In this document: positions 38,628-48,861 of the stretch, piece after piece | Layout: every line of letters starts with the position of its first letter | How positions within the stretch are numbered: position 1 is the first letter of the stretch | NCBI RefSeq assembly: GCF_016461715.1 | Contig: NZ_JAEMUI010000023.1 | Coordinates: forward strand, 1-64,000 | Length of the DNA: 64,000 nucleotides | Origin: Marinomonas spartinae | Lineage (GTDB): Bacteria; Pseudomonadota; Gammaproteobacteria; Pseudomonadales; Marinomonadaceae | Direction of reading: 5' to 3' | Position numbers and translations under genes: made by a program | The notes under the pieces: model-generated | Database searches by the model: none | The model's input: the letters and a program-made list of their open reading frames with translations, nothing else | What the model was told of the DNA's origin: nothing

Positions 38628-39833
38628 TTAAGAGAAAGAGGATAAACCTGCGGCTCTTGCCACCAGCTTTTGCTTCAACGCTGGCGAGTTATGAAAACCT
38701 GTCATTCCCATATTACGCAGCTGCACAATAATTGGATTTTGTGATGCAAACAAACGTTTGAAGCTTTCCATACCAGCAGCCATTGCAATATTATCCAGCA
38801 TACGCGCACGCTGAAAACGTCTTAACACTCGAGATTGCCCAAGGTGTTCCCCACGCTTGTGCGCTTTTGTTAACACCGCAACCAGCGCTTTTACATCGCC
38901 AAAACCTAAGTTCGCTCCTTGCCCTGCTAGCGGATGAATGGTGTGTGCAGCATCACCAATCAAGGCAATACCGGATTTTACATACTGCTTCGCATGCCGC
39001 TGACGCAGTGGAATTGCATAGCGTTTCGTGGTTAACCCTAATACCTTAAAGCGCTTACCAATGGCGTAATGCAAACGGGTGGCAAACGTGTTGTTATCCA
39101 GTGCCATCAAGACATCACTTTCTTTAGGCGGCACCGACCAAACAATTGAGACGAAGTGGCGATTATCTACATCCGGCAGAGGGAGAAACGCCAAAATCCC
39201 CTCTTCACCAAAACACTGCCATGCCGTGTTCTCATGGGAACGGTCTATTTCTAAGGTCGCAACAATCGCATGATGACCGTAATCCCACTCTACCGTATCG
39301 AACGCATTTTGCGTTCTCAGTAGAGACAAGGCACCATCTGCGGCAATCAGGGTTTGCGCTTCTAACGGGAGACCAGAAGCCAACGCCACCTTAACACCCG
39401 CGTCACTTAACTCATGGGATTCCAGTGTTTCTGAAAAATACAAATCGATGTTTGACTCTTGTTTAGCTTGCGCTATTAAAGCATCACATAAGACATTATT
39501 TTCGACTAAGTGCCCTAATTCCGGCATGGCGGCCTTTTGCGCATTAAAATCAATATAGCCTTGACCTAAACCATCCCAGACAACCATATTGTTGTAGGCC
39601 GCCAGACGATTTTGATCAATACGCTGCCACGCCCCAGACGACTCAAGGAGCGCCTTAGATTGACTAGAAATGGCACTGACCCGAGCATCATAACTAGGCG
39701 GTGTAGACAGCGGATAATACCCGTCGTTCTTATCAATGATCGCAACACGTAACGATGACTGAGCAAGCAAAATTCCAGCGAGGGCGCCAACCATACCGGC
39801 TCCGACCACTATTACATCGTATTGCTTTGCCAT
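38628..39833 (-). CDS. ubiI: Ubiquinone biosynthesis FAD-dependent hydroxylase, UbiI (VisC) type
   Basis: Flavin monooxygenase that hydroxylates the ubiquinone ring, C5 if truly UbiI. The 401 residues have the FAD fold DVIVVGAGMVGALAGILLAQ, the second motif ARVSAISSQSKALLESSGAW, LGHLVENNVL, EEGILAFLPL, and GDAAHTIHPLAGQGANLGFGD. The ARVSAI, VENxVL and GEGILAFLPL stretches match VisC/UbiI better than UbiH. It is the third gene of ygfB-pepP-ubi; in E. coli and pseudomonads both ubiH and ubiI follow pepP, but only one copy is present here. Confidence 0.85.
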   Translation of the reverse strand: MAKQYDVIVVGAGMVGALAGILLAQSSLRVAIIDKNDGYYPLSTPPSYDARVSAISSQSKALLESSGAWQRIDQNRLAAYNNMVVWDGLGQGYIDFNAQKAAMPELGHLVENNVLCDALIAQAKQESNIDLYFSETLESHELSDAGVKVALASGLPLEAQTLIAADGALSLLRTQNAFDTVEWDYGHHAIVATLEIDRSHENTAWQCFGEEGILAFLPLPDVDNRHFVSIVWSVPPKESDVLMALDNNTFATRLHYAIGKRFKVLGLTTKRYAIPLRQRHAKQYVKSGIALIGDAAHTIHPLAGQGANLGFGDVKALVAVLTKAHKRGEHLGQSRVLRRFQRARMLDNIAMAAGMESFKRLFASQNPIIVQLRNMGMTGFHNSPALKQKLVARAAGLSSFS

Positions 39834-39925
39834 CTTTACTGCTCCATTTGTCGTGATTAATCAGGTTCGCAGCCTTTGCATTGACTGGCAACTTTATAGG
39901 CTGACTAGTTTTATCATATTGATTG

Positions 39926-41248
39926 TTATCGGTTTTCAGCCATAAAGGCTTCTATTTCCGCAATCTCTTTTGGCAGGCCATGGGTGAGTACATAAGGCCC
40001 TTCTTTGCGGATCAAAATATCGTCTTCAATGCGAATACCGATACCACGCCACTTTTCATCTACGGATGCATTATCAGGTGAAACATAAAGACCAGGCTCT
40101 ATGGTCAGGGTCATGCCTTCTTCCAATAAGCGGGATTCACCATTGATTTTATAGGCGCCACAATCGTGCACATCCAAGCCTAACCAATGTCCCGTATTGT
40201 GCATATAGAAATCACGGTAGGCTTTGCTTTCGATCAGGGAATCTACTTCCCCTTTTAGCAATCCATGTTCGACCAAGCCCTGCGTCAACACTTTTACCGC
40301 CGCATTGTGATACGCCTCATAAGGTGTCCCCACATTAAGCTCTTTCATACCAGCATGATACGCATCTAGTACTACCTGATATAAGATGGCTTGGGGTTCG
40401 GTGAATTTCCCACTGGCCGGAAACGTACGGGTAATATCCCCAGCGTAGCCGCCATACTCCGCTCCCGCATCAATCAAGACGAGATCATCTTGTTTAATGG
40501 TTTGGTCATTTTGGATGTAATGCAATACACAAGCATTACTGCCAGAAGCAACAATATTGTTGTACGCAGGTTGACGCGCGCCAGACTTCATAAAGACATA
40601 ATTTAATTCTGCTTCTAACTCGTACTCTTTCATACCTGGACGAACGGTTCTCATGGCTTGCTTATGCGCTTCCACACTGATTTGAGCCGCTTTTTCCAAT
40701 AAGACAATTTCTTGTTCGTCTTTGTGCAAGCGCATATCAGCAATATAGGGAGTCAAATCAATCAAACCAGTCGGCGCGATCGCCCCCGCACGTGCACGGG
40801 CAGCCAATTGATCGCGCCAGCCCATCAACTGTTGACGAAGATGATCATCACCAAACAAAAACGCGACATGGTCCGCACCGTCTAAAAATGCCAATGCAGT
40901 CTTATCCAGTTCATCAGTGGTAGTGGCGTCATTCACACCAAATTCCTTAATCGCGCCCTCTACACCATAACGAAAGCCATCCCATTGCTCTCTTTCCGGG
41001 TCTTTAGGTAACGTCACCAGAAGCGTATCACCATTGCCCTTGATCAAGGCATAAGCACTGGGCTCAGGAAATCCTGTTAAATAAAAGAAACTACTGTGAG
41101 GGCGAAACTCGTATTCACAGTCATTATTACGAGTAGCAAGCTCACCCGTGCGAATAATGGCAACCGCATTGTTTGGCAGTGACTCAATCAAACGCTGACG
41201 ACGAGCTTGGTATGTTTGCTTATCTATTATCAGACTTTCAGTATTCAT
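39926..41248 (-). CDS. pepP: Xaa-Pro aminopeptidase
   Basis: Metallopeptidase releasing N-terminal residues before proline. The 440 residues have an N-terminal creatinase-like domain and a C-terminal pita-bread domain with the metal ligands: Asp in LIDAGAEYGGYAGDITRTFP (two), His in MHNTGHWLGLDVHD, Glu in LTIEPGLYV and Glu in GIGIRIEDDIL. It follows ygfB, as in most gammaproteobacteria, and leads into ubiI. Confidence 0.97.
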   Translation of the reverse strand: MNTESLIIDKQTYQARRQRLIESLPNNAVAIIRTGELATRNNDCEYEFRPHSSFFYLTGFPEPSAYALIKGNGDTLLVTLPKDPEREQWDGFRYGVEGAIKEFGVNDATTTDELDKTALAFLDGADHVAFLFGDDHLRQQLMGWRDQLAARARAGAIAPTGLIDLTPYIADMRLHKDEQEIVLLEKAAQISVEAHKQAMRTVRPGMKEYELEAELNYVFMKSGARQPAYNNIVASGSNACVLHYIQNDQTIKQDDLVLIDAGAEYGGYAGDITRTFPASGKFTEPQAILYQVVLDAYHAGMKELNVGTPYEAYHNAAVKVLTQGLVEHGLLKGEVDSLIESKAYRDFYMHNTGHWLGLDVHDCGAYKINGESRLLEEGMTLTIEPGLYVSPDNASVDEKWRGIGIRIEDDILIRKEGPYVLTHGLPKEIAEIEAFMAENR

Positions 41249-41307
41249 CCTACTCTCTCTTATATTGATTGGCTGTCCATCACGTCAGCCAGCACGGGAA
41301 TATGTGA

Positions 41308-41898
41308 TTAGTGTATTGAGGATTGTTTAGTATGATCTACATTCGGATTCACTTCATGGTGCTCAGAATACAGCATCATGGCCGACAAACGGGCGTATTC
41401 AACCAACTCGGTCAAATCCGCTTCATTGTCATTATTCTCTTCTAAGGCTTCCATCTGCGCTTTCATGCCAGAAATATTGGCTAAGTCGCGCAATATTTGC
41501 TTTGTCTCTTCGGATAAATCTTTCTTTTGACCCGACAAGCCATAGCCTGCTAGGAAACCATGTGCCCATTGGGATAATGTTGTTCCACGCTCGCTTAGGG
41601 GAGAATCATCGTCACTGATACAAGGTACGAGGGCGTATTCGCCGTTTTGAAACAAGGTCAACGTCGCCGTATAAAGTTCTACAATTGCGGAACGGCTCGC
41701 CTCTTCTTTCCAGCCTTCGATATCACAAAACTCTACTACCATGGTGAGCCAATCCTCTAATGGCAAGGCAACACCAGATGCCAGATAGCCACATAATTGA
41801 CCATGTAATTCAGCAGGTGAAGCGGCAATGGATTCGGTGACAAACACGTCAGCAATGAGGTCAAAATCTAACGCGTCTTTTAACATTTCTGTGGACAT
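41308..41898 (-). CDS. ygfB: UPF0149 family protein YgfB
   Basis: 196-residue acidic helical protein of the YgfB/YecA family. It has SPAELHGQLCGYLASG near residue 27 and WAHGFLAGYGLSG near the middle, which are the family signatures. In Pseudomonas aeruginosa YgfB affects beta-lactamase expression, but the molecular role is not general knowledge. First gene of ygfB-pepP-ubiI. Confidence 0.93.
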   Translation of the reverse strand: MSTEMLKDALDFDLIADVFVTESIAASPAELHGQLCGYLASGVALPLEDWLTMVVEFCDIEGWKEEASRSAIVELYTATLTLFQNGEYALVPCISDDDSPLSERGTTLSQWAHGFLAGYGLSGQKKDLSEETKQILRDLANISGMKAQMEALEENNDNEADLTELVEYARLSAMMLYSEHHEVNPNVDHTKQSSIH

Positions 41899-42009
41899 GG
41901 AATGTCTACCTATTTGTGTTCACTTTAAGAAAAGCCCATATTACTCTTGAAACATATCGCTTGTGAAACGTAGCGCTTTTGAAATCAGAGCAAAGTCTGT
42001 AAAGCAAGA

Positions 42010-42034
42010 AGCCGTACCCGACTTAGGCACGGCT
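42010..42034 (-). terminator. Possible folD terminator
   Basis: On the minus strand AGCCGTGCC-TAAGTCG-GGTACGGCT forms a 9-bp stem with one wobble pair, followed by TTCTTGCTTT. The T tract is interrupted. It lies beyond the MITE-like element, which may have been inserted between folD and its terminator. Confidence 0.45.
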
Positions 42035-42063
42035 CACTATTTTATACTATCCATTTAGATAAT

Positions 42064-42204
42064 AGAGGCTGTTGCAAAACTACTGTGCTTGATAATTCAG
42101 TATTAAAAATCGCCTCAAAATGCTCATTTATAGGTATAAACTCTGCTTTTTCAGCGATTTTTGCCTTGCCTTATCTTCGCTCGCTACCTTTTGCGACACC
42201 CTCT
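42064..42204. mobile_element. MITE-like element, 141 bp
   Basis: Terminal inverted repeats AGAGGCTGTTGCAAAA and TTTTGCGACACCCTCT match at 14 of 16 positions. The element is flanked by AAT on both sides (42061-42063 and 42205-42207), as expected for a 3-bp target duplication. Inside is a second inverted pair, AAAAATCGC and GCGATTTTT. It has no open reading frame of note, so it would be moved by a transposase in trans. The ends resemble those of IS5-family (IS1031-like) elements from memory; family unverified. Confidence 0.75.
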
Positions 42205-42229
42205 AATATGGGGAAGTATTATGAGTGTT

Positions 42230-43072
42230 TCAAGCCAGCTGCTTAAGGCCTGACTCGAGTGTTTGCAAAATCAAGGTGTTGATGGTCATCGGGCCCACGC
42301 CACCAGGAACAGGCGTATAAGCGGCCACACGGTCAACCAATGGCGCCAGTTCAATGTCTCCTACACCACCAGGATGGTAACCCGCATCCACAACGATAGC
42401 GCCATCTTTGATCCATTCGGCTTTAATAAACTCCGGCTTACCTACCGCTCCAACGATCACATCCGCTTGTTTAATAAAGTCGGGGAGATTTTGCGTACGA
42501 GAATGGCAAATGGTAACTGTCGCATTGGCATTTAGCATCATCATCGCCATTGGCTTACCCAAAATGGGACTACGACCCACAACTACAACGTGCTTACCTT
42601 CCAAGTTTATATCGTAAGCTTCCAGCAAACGCATAATTCCAGCAGGCGTCGCGGCACCATATGCGGGTTCTTGCATGGCCATACGACCAAAACCAAGACA
42701 AGTCACACCATCGACATCTTTATGAGCGGCAATCGCATCAAAACATAAGCGTTCATTAATTTGTTCTGGCACAGGATGTTGAAGCAAAATACCGTGCACA
42801 TCCGAGTTGTTATTCAGTTCTTGAATTTTGGCAAGCAGTTGCTCAGTGGTGGTGGTCTCGGGTAATTCAATCGCCATCGAGTCCATACCAACACGACGGC
42901 AAGCATTGCCTTTCATTTTTACATAGGTCGCCGAAGCTGGATCCGCTCCAACAAGAATGGTTGCCAAAATAGGGGTGCCGCCAGTGCGCTCTTTCAGCTG
43001 TGCAACTTGAGCTTGCAGACGGGTTTCGGTTTCTTTGGCGCAAAGCTTGCCGTCAAGAACCTGTGCAGTCAT
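42230..43072 (-). CDS. folD: Methylene-tetrahydrofolate dehydrogenase / methenyl-tetrahydrofolate cyclohydrolase
   Basis: Bifunctional folate enzyme supplying formyl-tetrahydrofolate and NADPH. The 280 residues have the catalytic Tyr-Lys pair in [15 protein letters not shown] near residue 50, [12 protein letters not shown], the NADP motif [16 protein letters not shown] and the C-terminal [19 protein letters not shown] lies 8 nt before the ATG. Together with folA and thyA in this window it forms part of one-carbon metabolism, but the genes are not linked in an operon. Confidence 0.97.
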   Translation of the reverse strand: MTAQVLDGKLCAKETETRLQAQVAQLKERTGGTPILATILVGADPASATYVKMKGNACRRVGMDSMAIELPETTTTEQLLAKIQELNNNSDVHGILLQHPVPEQINERLCFDAIAAHKDVDGVTCLGFGRMAMQEPAYGAATPAGIMRLLEAYDINLEGKHVVVVGRSPILGKPMAMMMLNANATVTICHSRTQNLPDFIKQADVIVGAVGKPEFIKAEWIKDGAIVVDAGYHPGGVGDIELAPLVDRVAAYTPVPGGVGPMTINTLILQTLESGLKQLA

Positions 43073-43189
43073 GGATGAACTCCTGCAAAATTAATAAGTG
43101 GTGGATTGAGGGAGAGGCATTATACCTCAACTTTTTGCTGGATAGGCAGCTTGGCGTTTTTTTCTTCTCTGACAAAACCTGAAACGACA

Positions 43190-44914
43190 TTAAGCTGGTT
43201 CAATATGATCGACCAATAGCTGTAAATTGCGCTGGCCCCGAAACTCATTGATATCCAGTTTATAGACCAAGTGCGCTTGCTTGCACTGCTCATTGGGCCA
43301 CTGTTCCAAGTCCACAAAAAAGCGAATCGCATCCAGTAGTAAGCCACTATTGGGTTCTCGCACCATCAACTTCAAATGCTTTTCCCCCACAAGACGCTGC
43401 TGCAAAATATCAAAGACCCCATCAAAACTCGGCTCTGGAAATGCTTGCCCCCAAGGCCCAGATAAACGCACTTGCTCGGCAAAACTTAAACTGAAATCTT
43501 CAGGCGCCAGAGGCCCATCGGTCCAGGCAACGGCTTCCAGCTGTTCTGGCGTCACCCATTCACTGATAATGACATCAAATGCCAAACGAAACGCGTCATA
43601 ATGGGACTCTTTGATCGACATGCCAGCGGCCATCGCATGACCACCAAATTTACTCAGCAATTGTGGATAACGCTTTGCCAATAAATCCAACGCGTCACGA
43701 ATATGCACCCCAGGTATCGAACGAGCAGAGCCTTTAAGTTCATCCTCTGAAACTCGCGCAAAAGCAATCACCGGACGATGACACTTCTCCTTCATCCGTG
43801 AGGCTAAAATCCCGATCACCCCTTGATGCCAATCTGGGTCATAAAAACACATACCATTAGGCATGGCTTGCGCATCCTCTTTCAGAGAGGCTAATGCCAA
43901 TTCAGCTTGCTCTTTCATGTCCGCTTCTATAGTTTTCCGCTCTCTGTTGAATTGATCTAACTGTTGAGCCAATTGGCGTGCTTGATGAGAATGCACAGCA
44001 AGCAAACACTCTATTCCCACCGACATATCGTCAAGGCGTCCAGCCGCATTGAGCCTCGGACCAACCACAAATCCCAGGTCAGACGCCTTTAATTGTGTAT
44101 GGTCACGACGCCCAACCTCTAATAGAGCCAAAATGCCAGGACGAGCTTGGCCCGCTTGGATACGTTTAATACCTTGCTGCACCAAAATGCGGTTATTACT
44201 GTCCAAGGGCACCACATCCGCAACCGTCCCTAACGCCACCAAATCCAAATACTCCGCCAAATTCGGCATGGCAATATGCTGTTCTTCAAACCAATGGCGA
44301 CGTTTGAGTTCGGCACGCAGCGCACTCATGACATAAAAAATTACCCCAACACCCGCCAGATTTTTGCTTTCAAAGCCACATTGTGGATGGTTGGGATTGA
44401 CTATCGCATCAGCTTGCGGCAGCGCCGCACCCGGTAAATGGTGATCCGTTACCACCACCTTCATACCATAGGACTTTGCAACGAATACCCCATCGATACT
44501 GGCAATACCGTTATCCACCGTGATCAGGACAGCAGGCTGTTTGTCTTTTGCCACTTCAACAATTTCGGGCGTGAGACCATAACCAAACTCAAAACGGTTA
44601 GGAACCAAATATTCCGGCGCAATGGCTCCCATTGCCTCTAAAGCCAATATGCCTAAGCTGGTACTGGTGGCCCCATCCGCATCAAAATCCCCGACAATAA
44701 GAATTTTCTGGCCCGTGACAATGGCATCCGCCAAAATGTTCGCGGCATCGGTTAAGCCAAAAAGAGGCTCCGGGCGCATTAAGCGCGGCAGCCGATAATC
44801 CAACTCATCAACAGAGCTGACTTCCCGAGACATCAATACTCGCTGCAAGGTCGGAGACATGGTGCTGGGAAAATGATTTTTTTTCGTTAATAAAGGGCGA
44901 CGTTCAATGCGCAT
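43190..44914 (-). CDS. recJ: Single-stranded-DNA-specific exonuclease RecJ
   Basis: 5'-3' exonuclease acting in recombination and mismatch repair. The 574 residues have the DHH-family metal motifs VGDFDADGATSTSLG near residue 73, TVDNGIAS, VVTDHHLPG near residue 157 and the DHHA1-type KFGGHAMAAGMSI, followed by the C-terminal OB fold. Length is normal. In pseudomonads recJ neighbours dsbC-hom-thrC; here a sugar transporter and rsmE separate them. Confidence 0.97.
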   Translation of the reverse strand: MRIERRPLLTKKNHFPSTMSPTLQRVLMSREVSSVDELDYRLPRLMRPEPLFGLTDAANILADAIVTGQKILIVGDFDADGATSTSLGILALEAMGAIAPEYLVPNRFEFGYGLTPEIVEVAKDKQPAVLITVDNGIASIDGVFVAKSYGMKVVVTDHHLPGAALPQADAIVNPNHPQCGFESKNLAGVGVIFYVMSALRAELKRRHWFEEQHIAMPNLAEYLDLVALGTVADVVPLDSNNRILVQQGIKRIQAGQARPGILALLEVGRRDHTQLKASDLGFVVGPRLNAAGRLDDMSVGIECLLAVHSHQARQLAQQLDQFNRERKTIEADMKEQAELALASLKEDAQAMPNGMCFYDPDWHQGVIGILASRMKEKCHRPVIAFARVSEDELKGSARSIPGVHIRDALDLLAKRYPQLLSKFGGHAMAAGMSIKESHYDAFRLAFDVIISEWVTPEQLEAVAWTDGPLAPEDFSLSFAEQVRLSGPWGQAFPEPSFDGVFDILQQRLVGEKHLKLMVREPNSGLLLDAIRFFVDLEQWPNEQCKQAHLVYKLDINEFRGQRNLQLLVDHIEPA

Positions 44915-45304
44915 AAAACTCTAGACAGTCCACAGATGAAAATTCATTCAGCGCTAGATAGTAACACAAAGCGTTAACCTAAGGCTGACAGAGTCATGAC
45001 CTATTCATCAACATAGCACAATTGATTAACGTCTTTTTTACCTAAATCCGCGTCCATTTCCATTGCAATAGCGTAAAACTTCGCAAGACTTTCTTACACT
45101 AATGAAATAAAAAAGGAAGGATATAGGTTTATCTAATAATCCAAGCCTCTTTTACACACATTGTCGATATTCCAATGCTACGATTAGCCGCTTTTTTGAT
45201 TTGGGCAAGAACCTGTGTTCAATCCCCCTATGCCCAAAGATAAAGTGTTTAAAAATCTAAAGATAAAAATTGAGCTTTCTCTTTAACACTTATCGGAAAA
45301 AATT
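44915..45304. other. Non-coding gap between recJ and the sugar transporter
   Basis: About 390 bp of AT-rich sequence between divergent genes. Both promoters should lie here. I see no credible small gene and no strong hairpin; AGATAAA recurs close to the transporter start (45238 and 45261 regions), significance unknown. Confidence 0.4.
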
Positions 45305-46537
45305 ATGACAACTTATACCCAAGATGCGGCAAAAGGCCAGCCAAATTACCGATTTGCGCTTACTGCCTTAACATCATTATTTTTCATGTGGGGTTTTATC
45401 ACCTCGCTCAACGATATATTGATTCCCCATTTAAAAGGAGTCTTTGATCTCTCCTATACCCAAGCAATGCTGATCCAATTTTGCTTCTTTGGGGCGTACT
45501 TCATTATCTCCGTTCCAGCCGGTAACCTAGTCAAAAAAGTAGGTTTTCAACGGGGTATTGGCATTGGTTTGATGATTGCTGCCGCTGGCTGCTTATTGTT
45601 TGTTGCTGCTGCCAAAGCACAACTTTATATTGTCTTTTTAGGGGCGCTGTTCGTACTAGCGGCAGGCATTACCATTCTTCAGGTTGCAGCGAACCCACTT
45701 GTTACCGTAATGGGCCCATCAGAAACCGCCTCTAGCCGTTTAACACTTTCTCAAGCCTTTAACTCGTTAGGCACTACTGTCGCCCCATTAGTGGGTGGTG
45801 CTTTATTATTTACCGTGGTCGGTCAATACGCCAGTAAAGCACAAGAAGCGGAAAGTGTTATCGTTCCATACATCGGCTTAGCCGTTATTCTATTAGCACT
45901 GGCCTTTATCTTTACTCGTATCCATCTGCCTAAACCTGAAGAAGAACAGGTAGACGACACTGCGGCGCCCTCTATCAGTATTTTAAAACATCGTCATTTG
46001 GTGTTAGGCGCTGTTGGCATATTTATGTATGTTGGCGCGGAAGTGTCCATTGGTAGCTTATTGGTTAACTTCTTTGGTTTAAAAAATATCGCCAACTTGC
46101 CTGAAGCCACAGCAGCCCATTACGTAGCTTACTACTGGGGTGGTGCAATGGTTGGTCGCTTTATTGGCGCCGTATTAATGCAACGTTTGTCTGCTGGCAA
46201 ACTGCTTGCGATCAATGCCTGTGTCGCGATTTTGCTCTTGATCAGCACCATTATGAATGACGGTCACGTGGCTATGTGGTCTGTGTTAGTGATTGGTTTA
46301 TTTAACTCAATCATGTTCCCAACCATCTTCAGTTTGGCCTTAAAAGACTTAGGCCCTCAAACAAGCCAAGGCTCGGGTTTACTTTGTCTTGCCATCGTGG
46401 GTGGTGCCATTTTGCCTGTGATTCAAGGTTCGCTTGCTGATCACATTGGTCTACAAGCCTCTTTCATCATGCCAGTGGTTTGTTACTTGTACATTGCCTA
46501 CTATGGTTTGATTGGCTCAAAGCCAGTTAAGAACTAA
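45305..46537 (+). CDS. MFS sugar:H+ symporter, FucP/GluP family
   Basis: Inner-membrane transporter of 410 residues with 12 predicted helices. Family features are [38 protein letters not shown], the [11 protein letters not shown] segment after helix 4, and [20 protein letters not shown]. This is the FucP branch, which includes glucose/galactose transporter GluP and fucose and N-acetylglucosamine carriers. The substrate cannot be fixed and no sugar catabolic gene is adjacent. Monocistronic with its own terminator. Confidence 0.9.
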   Translation: MTTYTQDAAKGQPNYRFALTALTSLFFMWGFITSLNDILIPHLKGVFDLSYTQAMLIQFCFFGAYFIISVPAGNLVKKVGFQRGIGIGLMIAAAGCLLFVAAAKAQLYIVFLGALFVLAAGITILQVAANPLVTVMGPSETASSRLTLSQAFNSLGTTVAPLVGGALLFTVVGQYASKAQEAESVIVPYIGLAVILLALAFIFTRIHLPKPEEEQVDDTAAPSISILKHRHLVLGAVGIFMYVGAEVSIGSLLVNFFGLKNIANLPEATAAHYVAYYWGGAMVGRFIGAVLMQRLSAGKLLAINACVAILLLISTIMNDGHVAMWSVLVIGLFNSIMFPTIFSLALKDLGPQTSQGSGLLCLAIVGGAILPVIQGSLADHIGLQASFIMPVVCYLYIAYYGLIGSKPVKN

Positions 46538-46560
46538 GCCTGTAGTAAGCCACTTCAATA

Positions 46561-46599
46561 AAAAATCCCCCAACACCAAAAGTGACGGGGGATTTTTTT
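46561..46599 (+). terminator. Terminator of the sugar transporter gene
   Basis: AAAAATCCCCC pairs with GGGGGATTTTT across a 15-nt loop and runs into T7. Lies 24 nt past the stop codon. Confidence 0.88.
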
Positions 46600-46652
46600 A
46601 TAAGCAAGACAGTTAAAACCTTACCAATTTACTAACAAGCGTCATCGTCCTA

Positions 46653-47402
46653 TTAAGACAACCCTGCGGGATATAAACGTGACAGCAAGACAGGAACCAC
46701 GGTTTCGACACGTAAAATCCGTTCTCCAATATGCACTGACTCCATTCCCGCTGCTAGCCATTTAGCTACCTCAAACTCGTTCCACCCGCCTTCTGGGCCA
46801 AGGGCTAATACACTCGGCTCATGAAGATTCACAGGACAAGCTTGAGCTTGATAAGGATGCGCTAACAACCCCCTCTTTCCTTCCAGAATCTTAGGCAATT
46901 GATCTTCAACAAAAGGACGGAAACGAGGCACCAACTGACACTTAGGCATCATGGTATCCTTTGCTTGCTCCAACCCTTCTAAGAGTACCGGGTCAATCAC
47001 ATCAGGCTGCACAACAGGGCTTTGCCAATAACTCTTTTCCACTTTCGCCGAGTGAATTAGGTAGATTTCTTTCACGCCCATCGCACTCATGTTTTGCAAT
47101 GTCCGCTTTAACATATTCGGGCGAGGCAACGCCATCACAACCACTATAGGCAAGGGCGCTGGCGGCTCCAAGGTAAGCGAGAGAGAATGTATGGTCCCTG
47201 TACCATTAACACGATCGCCCTTTGGCTCTTTATCTGGCGCTTGATATACCCCTTCACCAATCTTGCCATTCAACACCCCCACACGGAGCATATCCCCCGA
47301 CGAAGCTTTGATGACGCGACTAATGTGCAGCTGTTGGCGATCGGATAGCGCATACACGCCCTCCCCCAGAGATTGCTTAGGGTCTAAAACAATGAGGTTC
47401 AT
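46653..47402 (-). CDS. rsmE: 16S rRNA (uracil-1498-N3)-methyltransferase
   Basis: SPOUT-class methyltransferase acting on U1498 of 16S rRNA. The 249 residues have an N-terminal PUA-like part (QQLHISRVIKASSGDMLRVG) and the knotted SAM site VLALGPEGGWNEFEVA followed by IGERILRVETV. All SPOUT motifs are intact. It lies downstream of hom-thrC on the same strand but behind a terminator, so it likely has its own promoter. Confidence 0.95.
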   Translation of the reverse strand: MNLIVLDPKQSLGEGVYALSDRQQLHISRVIKASSGDMLRVGVLNGKIGEGVYQAPDKEPKGDRVNGTGTIHSLSLTLEPPAPLPIVVVMALPRPNMLKRTLQNMSAMGVKEIYLIHSAKVEKSYWQSPVVQPDVIDPVLLEGLEQAKDTMMPKCQLVPRFRPFVEDQLPKILEGKRGLLAHPYQAQACPVNLHEPSVLALGPEGGWNEFEVAKWLAAGMESVHIGERILRVETVVPVLLSRLYPAGLS

Positions 47403-47425
47403 AGGTTGATTTACTTATTGGAAAT

Positions 47426-47455
47426 GAAAAGAGCCCGCGTCAACCAACGGGCTCT
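47426..47455 (-). terminator. Terminator of hom-thrC
   Basis: On the minus strand AGAGCCCG...CGGGCTCT forms an 8-bp GC-rich stem followed by TTTTCATTTCC, just past the thrC stop codon. Confidence 0.75.
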
Positions 47456-47462
47456 CTAACGG

Positions 47463-48848
47463 TTAGATATTGTTAGAAACAAACGCTTGAACATCACTCA
47501 AGCTATTGTCGAGCACCGTATAAGACTCTTCACGCTCGAACAAATCTTTCATGTGCTCAGGCAACACAGGCGTTTGACAACCCGCTTTCTCTACCGCTTC
47601 TGGAAACTTCACAGGGTGAGCCGTTGCTAAGGTAATCATTGGGACCGATGCATCTTTGCGACACTGACGGGCTGCTTCAAGGCCAATCGCCGTATGAGGG
47701 TCAAGCAGATACTGTGTATCAGCAAAGACTTTCGCGATCACGTCACAAGTCTTCTCATCATCGACTTTGTAACTATCAAAGTGCTCTTTCACATAAGACC
47801 AAGCTTGATCATTCAGCGATACATCGCCTTTATTAAAGCGCGACATTAAATCATCAATCGCAGCACCATCACGGCCATGGGCATCAAATAACAAGCGCTC
47901 AAAATTACTGGACACCATAATGTCCATACTAGGCGATAGGGTCACGTTCAGTGACTGACGACTCATATCGTTTTGCGCAATAACACGATGAAGAATATCG
48001 TTTTGGTTTGTCGCAACCACCAATTGATCAATCGGCAAGCCCATTTTCTTCGCCAAATAGCCCGCAAAAATATCCCCGAAATTTCCGGTTGGTACAGAGA
48101 AAGACACTTTGCGATGTGGGGCTCCAACGGACAAAGCGGACGAAAAGTAGTAAACGATCTGCGCCATAATGCGCGCCCAGTTGATCGAGTTAACCGCCCC
48201 TAATTTAGCGCCATTTAAGAAGGACTGATCCGCAAAGCTGGCCTTCACCATACCTTGGCAGTCGTCAAAATTGCCTTTTACCGCGATATTGAAAACATTA
48301 TCGTCAATGACTGTGGTCATCTGGCGACGTTGCACTTCTGATACACGTTGATATGGATGCAAAATAAAAATATTTAAGTGATCAGAATGACGACAACCTT
48401 CAATGGCAGCAGACCCAGTATCACCCGAGGTTGCGCCCATAATGACTAATTTTTCATTACGTTCAGATAAAACGTAATCCATCAAACGACCAAGTAATTG
48501 CAGTGCAAAATCTTTAAAAGCGAGGGTTGGGCCACGGAATAACTCGAGAACCCATTCGTTGTTGTCCGTTTGCACCATAGGAGCGATGGCATGATGGTTA
48601 AAGTTCTCATAAGCATCGTGAATCATGGACTTAAACGCATCCGCTGGGATATCGCCCTCCACAAACGGCCACATAACGTTAAACGCTAGTTCTTGGTAAC
48701 TCAGGTTCGCCCAAGAGGCAATCTCTTCCTTACTATATTGAGGCAAGGTTTCTGGTACGTATAAACCCCCATCGTTCGCCAATCCAGCCAACAGCACGTC
48801 ACTAAAAGACAGGGCAGGCGCTTTACCACGAGTAGAAATGTATTTCAT
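47463..48848 (-). CDS. thrC: Threonine synthase
   Basis: PLP enzyme converting phosphohomoserine to threonine. The 461-residue protein starts MKYISTRGKAPALSFSDVLL, carries the PLP lysine in GPTLAFKDFALQLLGR, the phosphate loop ATSGDTGSAAIEG and SVPTGNFGDIFAGYLAKKMG. The ATG at 48848 is chosen because it gives the family start 13 bp after hom; the open frame extends upstream into hom. Cotranscribed with hom. Confidence 0.96.
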   Translation of the reverse strand: MKYISTRGKAPALSFSDVLLAGLANDGGLYVPETLPQYSKEEIASWANLSYQELAFNVMWPFVEGDIPADAFKSMIHDAYENFNHHAIAPMVQTDNNEWVLELFRGPTLAFKDFALQLLGRLMDYVLSERNEKLVIMGATSGDTGSAAIEGCRHSDHLNIFILHPYQRVSEVQRRQMTTVIDDNVFNIAVKGNFDDCQGMVKASFADQSFLNGAKLGAVNSINWARIMAQIVYYFSSALSVGAPHRKVSFSVPTGNFGDIFAGYLAKKMGLPIDQLVVATNQNDILHRVIAQNDMSRQSLNVTLSPSMDIMVSSNFERLLFDAHGRDGAAIDDLMSRFNKGDVSLNDQAWSYVKEHFDSYKVDDEKTCDVIAKVFADTQYLLDPHTAIGLEAARQCRKDASVPMITLATAHPVKFPEAVEKAGCQTPVLPEHMKDLFEREESYTVLDNSLSDVQAFVSNNI

Positions 48849-48861
48849 ATCTTGTTCTCTC

